Shown here in pieces: positions 8,251 to 15,570 of a stretch of DNA of 64,000 nt. Below the pieces are notes generated by a model that saw nothing but the letters and a program-made list of their open reading frames with translations, searched no databases and had not been told where the DNA came from. Every line of letters starts with the position of its first letter. Within the stretch, counting starts at the first letter, position 1. Location: positions 164,890 through 228,889 of the forward strand of contig CAVXMG010000015.1 of the NCBI GenBank assembly GCA_963762735.1. The letters are read 5' to 3'. A program made the position numbers and the translations under genes. Origin of the DNA: DASXKD01 sp963762735 (lineage in GTDB: Bacteria; Actinomycetota; Actinomycetes; Streptosporangiales; Streptosporangiaceae).

Positions 8251-10068
8251 ATGAGACGCGCATACCGTGCTGTCACCGTGCTCGCGGTGGCAGCCGCCAC
8301 ACTCACCGCCGGGGCTACCGCCGCAGCGGCCCCCGCCGCTGGCCAGGTGGGGAAGGTGAGACTGTATTCCGCACGGGTTTTCGACACCCCGGAGGCGATG
8401 GTGGCCGGACCTGACGGGGCATTGTGGTACGTGAACACGATCGGCAACTCGATCGGCCGGATAACCACCAGCGGCCACGTGAAGTCGGCCTTCCACGCTC
8501 CCAGCATCAAGCGCCCATCGGGGATCGCGGCCGGGCCGGATGGGGCGCTGTGGTTCACCAACTACACCGGCAACTCGATCGGGCGGATCACCCCCAGCGG
8601 GCAGGTGACCAACTACACAGGCACCGGCATCAACGGCCCACAGGGGATCACTACGGGCCCGGACGGGGCGCTGTGGTTCACCAACACCGAAGGCAACTCG
8701 ATCGGGCGGATCAGCATCGCCGGGACGGTGACCAACTACACCGGTACCGGGATCAGCCACCCGCAGGGGATCGCGGCCGGGCCGGATGGGGCGCTGTGGT
8801 TCACCAACCCGGGCGGCGACTCGATCGGGCGGATCACCACCACCGGGACGGTGACCAACTACACCGGTTCCGGGATCGACACCCCATGGGGGATCGCGGC
8901 CGGGCCGGATGGGGCGCTGTGGTTCACCAACTCCTTTGCCATCGACCGGATCACCACCACCGGGCAGGTGACCGTCTACCCCGACCCCGGGATCAACGAC
9001 CCGGAGACGATCGTGGCCGGCCCGGACGGGGCGCTGTGGTTCACCAACCCCACTAGCGGCACGATCGGGCGGATCACCACCGCCGGGACGGTGACCGGCT
9101 ACTACACCGGCGCCGGGATCTCCTCCCCGTGGGGGCTCGCCGTCGGCCCGGACGGGGTGCTGTGGTTTGACAACTCCGCCGGCAACTCGGCCGGGCGGAT
9201 CACCACCGCCGGGACGGTGACCAGCTACCCCGACCCCGCCCGGTCGGGCGCCGTGGGGAGCATCACACGCGGGCCCGGTAAGACGCTGTGGTTCCTCGCC
9301 CGTAACGCGATCGGCCGGATCACCCCCACCGGGAAGGTGACCTACTACACCGGTCCCCGGATCGCCAGCCCCTGGGGGATCACCACCGGCCCGGACGGGG
9401 CGCTGTGGTTCACCAACTACGGCAGCAACTCGATCGGGCGGATCACCACCACCGGGACGGTGACCAACTACACCGACCCCGGCCTGGCCGGCCCGGTGGG
9501 GATCACCACCGGCCCGGACGGGGCGCTGTGGTTCACCAACTCTGGCAGCAACTCGATCGGGCGGATCACCACCGCCGGCCAGGTGACCGGCTACTACACC
9601 GACCCCAGCATGTCCAGCCCGGGAGCGATCACCACCGGTCCCGATGGGGCGCTGTGGTTCGGCAACGACGTTCAGAACGGCTCGGTGGGGCGGCTCACCA
9701 CCACCGGGCAGGTGAGCACCTACGGCGCTGGCATCGCCTGGCCGAACACGATCACGGTCGGCCCGGACGGGGCGCTGTGGACGATCAGTTACACCGCCGA
9801 GATCATGCGGGTCACCACCGCCGGGCAGGTGACCACCTTCACCGGCGCCGGCAACAACACCTACGGCCTCGCGGCCGGGCCCGACGGGGCCGTGTGGTTC
9901 GGCAACGCCGTCCCCGCCGGCTCGATCGGGCGGATCACCACCACCGGACAGGTGACTACCTACCCCGCCCCCGGTGCCGACAGCCCGGGCTCGATCACCG
10001 CCGGGCCCGACGGGGCCATGTGGTTCGGCACGGGCAACGCCCTTATCGGACGGATCACCACACCGTGA
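8251..10068 (+). CDS. secreted streptogramin-lyase-like (Vgb family) beta-propeller, 14 repeats
   Basis: A 605-residue exported protein. Residues 1-27 form a signal peptide (MRRAYR, hydrophobic core, AAAAPAAG). From residue 51 to the end there are 14 repeats of about 42 residues, consensus GPDGALWFTN..SNSIGRITT.G.VT.Y, the signature of virginiamycin B lyase. Vgb has a single seven-blade propeller, so 14 repeats suggest two propellers in tandem. The catalytic His/Glu of true lyases are not evident: in the repeat region I see His only at GHV, FHA and SHP, so enzyme activity is doubtful. Start ATG 8251 has GGAGAGGCAGG just upstream. It may bind surface or extracellular ligands. It converges with the SRPBCC gene. 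Confidence 0.85.
   Translation: MRRAYRAVTVLAVAAATLTAGATAAAAPAAGQVGKVRLYSARVFDTPEAMVAGPDGALWYVNTIGNSIGRITTSGHVKSAFHAPSIKRPSGIAAGPDGALWFTNYTGNSIGRITPSGQVTNYTGTGINGPQGITTGPDGALWFTNTEGNSIGRISIAGTVTNYTGTGISHPQGIAAGPDGALWFTNPGGDSIGRITTTGTVTNYTGSGIDTPWGIAAGPDGALWFTNSFAIDRITTTGQVTVYPDPGINDPETIVAGPDGALWFTNPTSGTIGRITTAGTVTGYYTGAGISSPWGLAVGPDGVLWFDNSAGNSAGRITTAGTVTSYPDPARSGAVGSITRGPGKTLWFLARNAIGRITPTGKVTYYTGPRIASPWGITTGPDGALWFTNYGSNSIGRITTTGTVTNYTDPGLAGPVGITTGPDGALWFTNSGSNSIGRITTAGQVTGYYTDPSMSSPGAITTGPDGALWFGNDVQNGSVGRLTTTGQVSTYGAGIAWPNTITVGPDGALWTISYTAEIMRVTTAGQVTTFTGAGNNTYGLAAGPDGAVWFGNAVPAGSIGRITTTGQVTTYPAPGADSPGSITAGPDGAMWFGTGNALIGRITTP
8401..10065 (+). repeat. 14 tandem coding repeats of about 126 bp
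   Basis: Imperfect direct repeats inside the Vgb-like gene, with near-identical cores such as GGGGCGCTGTGGTTCACCAA and ATCGGGCGGATCACCACC. Units 5, 7, 8 and 12 are the most diverged; unit 8 has lost the PDGA motif (GPGKTLWF). Near-identity of units 2-4 and 9-10 suggests recent expansion or gene conversion. Confidence 0.9.
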
Positions 10069-10076
10069 CCCCACCG

Positions 10077-10113
10077 TCATGGCGGTTCTGCCCCGGGGGC
10101 CAAAACGCCATGA
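10077..10113. terminator. hairpin between convergent genes
   Basis: Inverted repeat TCATGGCG (10077-10084) with CGCCATGA (10106-10113) around a loop containing CCCCGGGGG, lying between the stops at 10068 and 10125. A bidirectional terminator is likely. Confidence 0.6.
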
Positions 10114-10124
10114 TCATAAACCGG

Positions 10125-10577
10125 TCAGGGCCTCGCCGCCCGGGCGAGCTCGGTGGCGAGTTGCCCGGCGATGGCCTCCCACCCGCGGGTGTGCTGATCG
10201 GCGAGCCCGGCCGGCAGCAGGGTGTGGCGGATGGTCATCAGCGTCTGGCCACGCTCGCGCGGTTCCAGCAGCACGGTCACCACGCTGCCGCGGCTGGGAT
10301 CTGCCCAGGTGGAGCAGGCCCAGGTGAAACTGAGCCGTGCGGGCCGGTCCAGCGCCAGGTACTCGCCGGTGACGTAGAACTCCGCACCCTCCTCCTCGAT
10401 GTCGATCCGCAGCCGCCCGCCGACGCGTGGGTCCGATTCGATGCCGCGGCACCGGGCCGGGCGGGGGCACATCCAGTCCGCGAGCGCCGCCGGGTCGAGC
10501 CACTCGTCGTAGACGACCTCGGGCGGAGCGGGCAGCAAGCGGCGGACCAGGGCGGTGGTCTCGGGAATCTCGGTCAT
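10125..10577 (-). CDS. SRPBCC (START/AHSA1-like) domain protein
   Basis: A 150-residue helix-grip protein of the activator-of-Hsp90 C-terminal type. The family pattern is clear: VRRLLPAPPEVVYDEWLDP, DPRVGGRLRI, EYLALDRPARLSFTW, VTVLLEPRERGQTLMTI, and the closing helix GWEAIAGQLATEL. It is translationally coupled to the ArsR gene upstream: its ATG at 10577 overlaps that gene's stop by 4 bases. ArsR-SRPBCC pairs are common in actinomycetes. The SRPBCC protein probably binds a small hydrophobic ligand, but neither ligand nor reaction is known. Confidence 0.88.
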   Translation of the reverse strand: MTEIPETTALVRRLLPAPPEVVYDEWLDPAALADWMCPRPARCRGIESDPRVGGRLRIDIEEEGAEFYVTGEYLALDRPARLSFTWACSTWADPSRGSVVTVLLEPRERGQTLMTIRHTLLPAGLADQHTRGWEAIAGQLATELARAARP

Positions 10578-10933
10578 CGGCGGCCATCTTCCCGCACGCC
10601 CGGGTGCTTGTCGGCCAGCCGCGCGGCGAGCGCGTCGGCGCGCTGCGACCAGAACGCCGTCTGCTCGCGGATCCAGCCTTCGGCTGCCGAGAGTCCCTCG
10701 GGGCGGATCGACAGCCAGTGCTCGCGTCCCCGGACCGCGCGCCGGACCAGCCCCGCCGACTCCAGCACCCCGATGTGCCGAGACACCCCGGCGAACGTCA
10801 TCGGCAGCGGTGCGGCCAGGTCGGTGATGCGGGCGTCGCCACTGCGCAGCGCCACGAGCAGGGCGCGGCGGGTGGGGTCGGCTAGTGCCGCGTAGGTGCG
10901 GTCCAGGGCCTGATCCTCAAGATATTCAAGCAC
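10574..10933 (-). CDS. ArsR family repressor paired with the SRPBCC gene
   Basis: A winged-helix regulator: LDRTYAALADPTRRALLVALR (helices 1-2), ITDLAAPLPMTFAGVSRHIGVLE (HTH), LVRRAVRGREHWLSI (wing). I choose GTG 10933 (119 residues, normal for the family) because AAGG lies 8 bases upstream and a promoter sits just beyond (TTGCCA, 17 bp, TGAATA on the minus strand). ATG 10974 is in frame but lies between those promoter boxes and lacks a ribosome site. No metal-ligand Cys cluster is present, so the effector is probably organic. The 9-bp direct repeats GATATTCAA at 10921 and 10960 could be its binding sites. Confidence 0.85.
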   Translation of the reverse strand: MLEYLEDQALDRTYAALADPTRRALLVALRSGDARITDLAAPLPMTFAGVSRHIGVLESAGLVRRAVRGREHWLSIRPEGLSAAEGWIREQTAFWSQRADALAARLADKHPGVREDGRR

Positions 10934-10990
10934 CTTGTTGACCTTATCCCACCCCGCGTGATATTCAACACTCATGTTTAACGTTGGCAA
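10921..10990. promoter_or_regulatory. overlapping divergent promoters with direct repeats
   Basis: Minus strand: TTGCCA (10985-10990), 17 bp, TGAATA (10962-10967), driving ArsR-SRPBCC. Plus strand: TTGACC (10938-10943), 18 bp, TATTCA (10962-10967), driving the monooxygenase gene. Both use the same -10 segment. GATATTCAA occurs at 10921-10929 and 10960-10968, and the second copy covers that segment. Confidence 0.55.
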
Positions 10991-11015
10991 CTGAGCCAGA
11001 CCCGAGGAGACGACT

Positions 11016-11321
11016 GTGCCCATCTACCAGACCGCTCACTACCAGGTGAAGGCCTCGGCCGTGGACAAGGTCAAGGCCGCAATCGAGGAATTCGTCTCCT
11101 ACGTCGCGGCGAACGAGCCGGGCAGCCGGATGTACACCGCCTGGCAGCAGGCCGACGACCCGACCAGGTTCGTGCACCTCTTCGAGTTCGCCGACGAGGC
11201 CGCCCACCAGGCGCACGGTTCCTCGGACGCGGTCCGCCGCTTCGAGGCCATCTACGGGCCCGAACTCACCGGCGGCCCCGTTGTCTTCACCGACTACCAC
11301 CAGATCGCCACCAACCGCTGA
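11016..11321 (+). CDS. antibiotic-biosynthesis-monooxygenase (ABM/YgiN-like) domain protein
   Basis: A 101-residue dimeric ferredoxin-like-fold protein. YQVKASAVDKVKAAIEEFV, EPGSRMYTAWQQADDPTRFVHLFEFADEAAHQAH and the closing GGPVVFTDYHQIA match the ABM pattern of small quinol monooxygenases that act without cofactor. Start GTG 11016 has GAGGAG about 8 bases upstream. It is divergent from the ArsR-SRPBCC pair and shares its control region, so the three genes may respond to one aromatic or quinone-like signal. That link is inferred from layout only. Confidence 0.82.
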   Translation: MPIYQTAHYQVKASAVDKVKAAIEEFVSYVAANEPGSRMYTAWQQADDPTRFVHLFEFADEAAHQAHGSSDAVRRFEAIYGPELTGGPVVFTDYHQIATNR

Positions 11322-11331
11322 CCCTGGCCCG

Positions 11332-12000
11332 CTACTCGGGCTGTTCGGGTTCCGCGGCGAAGAACCAGACGAAGGACACCCGGGCGAGGGGGAACGCCAG
11401 AAACCACAGTGCTGCCGCGACATAGGGAGCGAACGCGGCAATCGGCACGGTCAGCGCGAAGAACACCGGCCCGGACAGGCTACGGGCACGCATGGCCCGT
11501 ATATACGCGCGCCCGACGTCCGGCCCCAGCAGGTTTCCCCTGCCGGATGCGTACCAGAAGTAGGCCGCGGAGGCCGCCGCGGTCAGGCATACCGCGACCG
11601 CATAGAGCACCGCCGCCGCGGGCGACCCGGTGTGCTCTCCGAGCACCGCGGTGGGAAACGGCAGGAATGAAATGAACAGGAGCAGCAGGAGGTTGAGCCA
11701 CACCAGCGCGGGGTCGCCGCGGACGATGAGCCGGAATGCCTGGCGATGGATCACCCAGAACCTGGAGATCACCAGAAAGCTCAGCGCGTAGGCCAGGTAA
11801 CGCGGCCAAAGATCGAGCAGCACCTTGGCCAGGTCGTTGTTGCTCGTCGTGGCCGGGACCGCGATATCAAGGATCAGCAGGGTCAGGGCGATGGCGAACA
11901 CGCCGTCCGACAGTGCCAGGATCCGGCCGATGCCCTCTTCCGCCGCTTCGTCGTCCTCCTGCCGCGGCAGCCGCCACACCCGATCCGGCAACTTCCTCAC
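11332..12000 (-). CDS. TMEM175-family (DUF1211) membrane protein, putative K+ channel
   Basis: A 222-residue integral membrane protein with about six spans. The family hallmark is in TM1: LSDGVFAIALTLLILDI (canonical F/LSDGVFAIAxTLL, whose hydrophobic residues line the pore in characterised members). FWVIHRQAF and LLLLFISFLPFPTAVLG follow. Bacterial members form tetrameric potassium-permeable channels. Start GTG 12000 follows a G-rich stretch. It converges with the ABM gene, leaving only 10 bp between stops. No partner gene is evident. Confidence 0.87.
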   Translation of the reverse strand: MRKLPDRVWRLPRQEDDEAAEEGIGRILALSDGVFAIALTLLILDIAVPATTSNNDLAKVLLDLWPRYLAYALSFLVISRFWVIHRQAFRLIVRGDPALVWLNLLLLLFISFLPFPTAVLGEHTGSPAAAVLYAVAVCLTAAASAAYFWYASGRGNLLGPDVGRAYIRAMRARSLSGPVFFALTVPIAAFAPYVAAALWFLAFPLARVSFVWFFAAEPEQPE

Positions 12001-12099
12001 TGGATCCCCCCAGCGGGTCCTTCACTCTCGGCTTAGCCGGCCTCGGCGAGGCCGGTGGTCCGACGGTAGTGGACGGGCCAGGGCTGTGGGGCGTGTTGG

Positions 12100-13746
12100 T
12101 CAGGCGATGAGGTCGCGGCGGCGGAACACCGCCAGTCCCGCGGCCGCCGCGGCCACGCCGATCCCGACCATGACCACCGCCGCGGCCGCCTGGAACGGCT
12201 GTGCGGGCACCAGGCCGATGTGCGCGAACGGTGTCAGCCCGACCAGCCACCCCGGCGCGCCCACCAGCGCGCCGACCGCCTGCCACAGGAACGTCAGCAC
12301 CAGGAACCCGTAGGCGATCGCGGCGCTGGCCCGCGGCGCGACCGCGTACGCCAGCGCCGCGACGCCCAGGAACAGCAGTGCCGCGGGCAGGCAGTTCAGG
12401 CCGGCCTCCAGCATCTGCCCGGCCCGGACGCTGGTCCCGCCCGCCGCGGCCCCGGCCCAGGTGAGCAGGCCGGTCAGCACGCAGATCAGCGCCGCCGCGA
12501 CGGCCCCGAGCAGCAGCCGCCCGGTGAGCCAGCCGGTGCGGCCGACCGGCAGCGCCAGCAGCGTCTCCAGTTGCTGGCCGGCCTCCTCGCGCCGGGCGCC
12601 CCCGACCTGGGCGCAGGCGAACAGGCTCACCCCGAGCACGTAGACGAAGAAGATCAGGGCGAGATACCCGGCCGGCGTCGTGATCGAGCCCACGCCGAGC
12701 CTGGCGACCTGACGGTTGACCCCGGCGGGTATCCCGTTCGAGGAGACGCTGCTGGCCACCACGCCGAGGATGAACGAGAACACCGCGAAGCCGCCCGCCC
12801 ATGCGATCAGGCTGTCCCGCTGGCTGCGCAGCGCCTGCGCGACCGGCGAGGACAGCAGCGCCAGGCTGGACCCGCCGCCCCGTTCCGGCAGCAGGCCGCT
12901 GCCGAGGTCCCTGGTCGCGCCGAGCCGCGCCGCGATCAGCAGGAGCAGCGCGCTGGCCGCCACGGGCAGCAGCAGCACCACGGGCCGCGGCCCGGCGAAC
13001 GGGCGCATCTCCTCGGCCCAGCCGAGCGGCGTCAGCCAGCGCAGCCAGCCGGCCCCGGCCACCGTGTCCGCGATCACCCGTAGCAGGAAGAACAGCGCGA
13101 CCGCACCACCACCGATTTCCAGTGCGCTACGACGGTCCGGGGCAAGCTGGCTCGCCACCGCGCCGACTCCGGCGATCACGGGGATGACCGAGACCGTGGC
13201 CAGGGCCAGGTACGCCGATCCGGCCACGGGGAGGCGGCCTGCCGCGAACCCGGCGAACTCCGCGGCCCACAAGATCACCGTGGCTGCCCCGACCGCGGCC
13301 ATCGCGGACAGGTAGACCGTGCGGCGGCTGACGATTCCGGCGAGGGTCAGCTCCGCCCGGCCCGCGTCCTCCTCGCCGCGCAGCGCCCGCACCGATGCCA
13401 GCAGGCCGAACACCGCGGCAGCGATGGCCAGCACCCCGCCGACCCGCCATGCCGTGTAGCCGCTGACCGCGGCCACGTTGTGCGGCTCGCCGTAGAGCAG
13501 GCGCAATCCGGGGTTCGTGCCGAAGCTGCGGGCGAACGCCTCCCGGCTGGCCGCCGTGGCGTACACGCGCCGGTAGCCGACAGGCTGGATAAAGGAGTAA
13601 ACGAGGAACAGGTAGGTGAACACGACCGTGAGCACCCGGGCGTCCCTGAATGCGCGCGCCACGAGCGCTCCGGCTGGGCTGCCACCAGCGCGGGTGTCGC
13701 GGCGGGCGCGCGGCCGGGCCGGCGCGTCCTGGCTAACGGCTGGCAT
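12100..13746 (-). CDS. ABC-2 type exporter permease
   Basis: A 548-residue membrane component with about 12 hydrophobic spans in two halves (VLTVVFTYLFLVYSF near residue 42; WAGGFAVFSFILGVVASS near 300; closing AAAVVMVGIGVAAAAAGLAVF and RRRDLIA). The soluble start MPAVSQDAPARPRARR lies before the first span. ATG 13746 overlaps the end of the ATPase gene by 14 bp, so the two are translated together. With the ATPase it should form an exporter of the type that gives self-resistance to drugs or peptides. The substrate is unknown; the adjacent TetR gene suggests induction by it. Confidence 0.88.
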   Translation of the reverse strand: MPAVSQDAPARPRARRDTRAGGSPAGALVARAFRDARVLTVVFTYLFLVYSFIQPVGYRRVYATAASREAFARSFGTNPGLRLLYGEPHNVAAVSGYTAWRVGGVLAIAAAVFGLLASVRALRGEEDAGRAELTLAGIVSRRTVYLSAMAAVGAATVILWAAEFAGFAAGRLPVAGSAYLALATVSVIPVIAGVGAVASQLAPDRRSALEIGGGAVALFFLLRVIADTVAGAGWLRWLTPLGWAEEMRPFAGPRPVVLLLPVAASALLLLIAARLGATRDLGSGLLPERGGGSSLALLSSPVAQALRSQRDSLIAWAGGFAVFSFILGVVASSVSSNGIPAGVNRQVARLGVGSITTPAGYLALIFFVYVLGVSLFACAQVGGARREEAGQQLETLLALPVGRTGWLTGRLLLGAVAAALICVLTGLLTWAGAAAGGTSVRAGQMLEAGLNCLPAALLFLGVAALAYAVAPRASAAIAYGFLVLTFLWQAVGALVGAPGWLVGLTPFAHIGLVPAQPFQAAAAVVMVGIGVAAAAAGLAVFRRRDLIA

Positions 13747-14638
13747 GGCCGTCGTAGTGGTGCAAGAAGATCTCCTCCAGCGAGGGCTCACGGCTGACGA
13801 GCGCGGTGACCGGATGCCCGGCCAGGGCCGTGACGACCGGCCCGACGCTGCCGGTGACCTCGAACCGCAGTGCGTTCGGGCCAGCCTGGTGCACCTGCAC
13901 ACCCGGCAGTGGCGGAAGCTCCGGCGCCTGGCCCTCGAACGTGACGTCCATGGTCTGCGCGCTCAGGTGGCGCAACTCCGCCAGCGTCCCCTGGTCGACC
14001 AGCTTGCCTTCCTTGAGGATGCCGACCCGGTCGCAGAGCGCCTCGACCTCGCTGAGGATGTGCGAGGAAAGGAAGACGGCCTGGCCGCGTTCCTTGGCCG
14101 CCGTCACGCAGTCCCGGAACACCATCTCCATCAGGGGATCGAGACCGCTGGTGGGCTCATCAAGCACCAGCAGGTCCGCCCGGGTGGCCAGCGCGGCGAC
14201 GAGCTGCACCTTCTGCCGGTTGCCCTTGGACAGCGCCCGCACCTTCTTGCCGGTGTCCAGGTCGAAGCGCTGCACGAGTTCGTCCCGGTAGGCCCTGTCC
14301 GTGCCGCCGTGCAGGCGGGCGAGGAACTCCAGCGTCTGGGCGCCGGTCATGGCCGGCCACAGGAACGGTTCCCCGGCGACGTAGGCCACCCGCCGATGGG
14401 CTTGCACCGGGGCGGCCCACCCGTCGATGCCGAACAGTTCGGCCCGGCCGCTGGTAGGCCGGTGGATACCAAGCAGGCACCGGATCGTGGTCGTCTTCCC
14501 GGCCCCGTTCGGGCCCAGGTATCCGTACACCTCGCCTGGCTCGATCGACAGGTCGAGGGAGTCCAGCGCCAGCGTGTCGCCGTAGCGCTTGGTCAGGCCC
14601 TCGGTACGGATGGCCTTCGTCTCGCTGTTCTGCGTCAT
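13733..14638 (-). CDS. ABC exporter ATP-binding protein
   Basis: A 301-residue DrrA/CcmA-type ATPase. Walker A is GPNGAGKTT near residue 42, the signature is LSKGNRQKV, Walker B is LLVLDEPTSGLDP, and the switch His is in SSHILSEVEALCD. A C-terminal extension of about 75 residues (MDVTFEGQAPELPPLPG to LEEIFLHHYDG) is typical of drug-exporter ATPases. Start ATG 14638 lies 13 bases after the TetR stop, and the gene overlaps the permease start. The three form one minus-strand operon. Confidence 0.92.
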   Translation of the reverse strand: MTQNSETKAIRTEGLTKRYGDTLALDSLDLSIEPGEVYGYLGPNGAGKTTTIRCLLGIHRPTSGRAELFGIDGWAAPVQAHRRVAYVAGEPFLWPAMTGAQTLEFLARLHGGTDRAYRDELVQRFDLDTGKKVRALSKGNRQKVQLVAALATRADLLVLDEPTSGLDPLMEMVFRDCVTAAKERGQAVFLSSHILSEVEALCDRVGILKEGKLVDQGTLAELRHLSAQTMDVTFEGQAPELPPLPGVQVHQAGPNALRFEVTGSVGPVVTALAGHPVTALVSREPSLEEIFLHHYDGHASR

Positions 14639-14651
14639 CTGGCGTGCCTTC

Positions 14652-15320
14652 TCATGTGGCTGGCCCTCCTGCTGCCGGTTGCCCTGCCTGGAGGTGCCGC
14701 ACCGTCGCCCGTGCCTGTTCGGCGAGTTCCGGGCTGAGCAGCGGCTGCGAATAGAAGTCGATCAGCGCCCCGGCCAGCCGCAGATGCCCTTCTGCGGTGA
14801 AGATGTCGGCGCCCAGCCAGCGGGAAAGCTGGCCGTGCATCATGAGCAGGCCGGTCTGCATCGCCACCAGCGCCGCCGAGTAGCCGCGCGGGTCCGCCAT
14901 CTGGCCCGGGTTGTGCTGCGCGAGCCACGCTTCGCACAGTTCCACCATCTCGTCGAACATGCTCTCGGCCGCCGGCGAGCCGTCCACCAGGGAGCGGGCC
15001 AGATAGCGGTAGGTCAGCAGCACGGTGGGGTGGGCGGCGGACATGAACGCCGGGTTCGCGAGCTGGCCGTCAAGCACTGCCTGCTCCTTGATCCGCATGA
15101 GCTGGTCAAGCGCGTAGGAGTCGCAGACCGCGCGCAGGTCGTCCTTGGACCCGAAGTGGTGCCGGATCAGGCCACCGGACACCCCGGCTTCCTTGGCGAT
15201 GTCCCTGATCGTGGTGCCGTCCAGGCCGCGCTCGGCGAACAGGCGCAGCGCCGCGTCCCGGATCCGCGCCCGGGCGGTCAGGTCCTCGGCGGACCGTTCC
15301 CCGGCTGCGTTGGCTGCCAC
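14652..15320 (-). CDS. TetR family repressor of the ABC operon
   Basis: A 222-residue TetR protein. HTH: ARIRDAALRLFAERGLDGTT, then IAKEAGVSGGLIRHHFGSK (recognition helix). The rest is the ligand-binding domain. It starts at GTG 15320 and is the first gene of an operon with the ABC ATPase and permease. Overlapping palindromes just upstream (15355-15379) are probable operators, so it should autoregulate the exporter operon and be released by the exported compound. Confidence 0.9.
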   Translation of the reverse strand: MAANAAGERSAEDLTARARIRDAALRLFAERGLDGTTIRDIAKEAGVSGGLIRHHFGSKDDLRAVCDSYALDQLMRIKEQAVLDGQLANPAFMSAAHPTVLLTYRYLARSLVDGSPAAESMFDEMVELCEAWLAQHNPGQMADPRGYSAALVAMQTGLLMMHGQLSRWLGADIFTAEGHLRLAGALIDFYSQPLLSPELAEQARATVRHLQAGQPAAGGPAT

Positions 15321-15354
15321 GGCTCACCTGCCACTGCACGAGTAAACAGCTTGC

Positions 15355-15379
15355 TGCTATTGCGTATAGCAAACTATAC
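15355..15379. promoter_or_regulatory. overlapping palindromic operators upstream of the TetR gene
   Basis: TGCTAT-N5-ATAGCA (15355-15371) interlocks with GTATAG-N4-CTATAC (15364-15379). AT-rich in a GC-rich setting and 35-60 bp before the TetR start. Probable promoter/operator. Confidence 0.7.
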
Positions 15380-15443
15380 AGATGAATAGCCCCGTTGGCT
15401 AGCAGAGCGTGGCAAGCGCGGCAGCCGGCACCGGCGCAGAGCG

Positions 15444-15560
15444 GCGCCTGGCCGCGAGCCGATGTGCGGACCCGCGGCCAGGCGCTGGACAGGGGCCAAG
15501 GCCCCGTGACGGAGGAACGGGGCCTTGAGCCAGCGGGGGTTCCGGGGGGTCGTCCCCCGG
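15444..15560 (-). terminator. triple hairpin terminator region
   Basis: Three perfect stems in a row between the permease stop (15571) and the TetR operator: CCGGGGG/CCCCCGG (15542-15560, 5-base loop), AAGGCCCCGT/ACGGGGCCTT (15498-15526, 9-base loop), and a 13-bp stem GCGCCTGGCCGCG/CGCGGCCAGGCGC (15444-15485, 16-base loop). They would insulate the TetR operon from the PadR-ABC operon. Confidence 0.8.
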
Positions 15561-15570
15561 GCCAGCACAG

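Noticed and set aside
8401..10065. Possible CRISPR-like regular repeats
   Set aside because: Units are about 126 bp, coding and without unique spacers; they encode propeller blades.
8251..10068. Calling the propeller a streptogramin resistance lyase
   Set aside because: Twice the repeat number, a signal peptide and no evident catalytic His; resistance acts in the cytoplasm.
8083..10080. Minus-strand ORF of 665 codons with neat repeats opposite the propeller gene
   Set aside because: The repeats only reflect the tandem DNA units of the real gene. No signal peptide or family match is visible.
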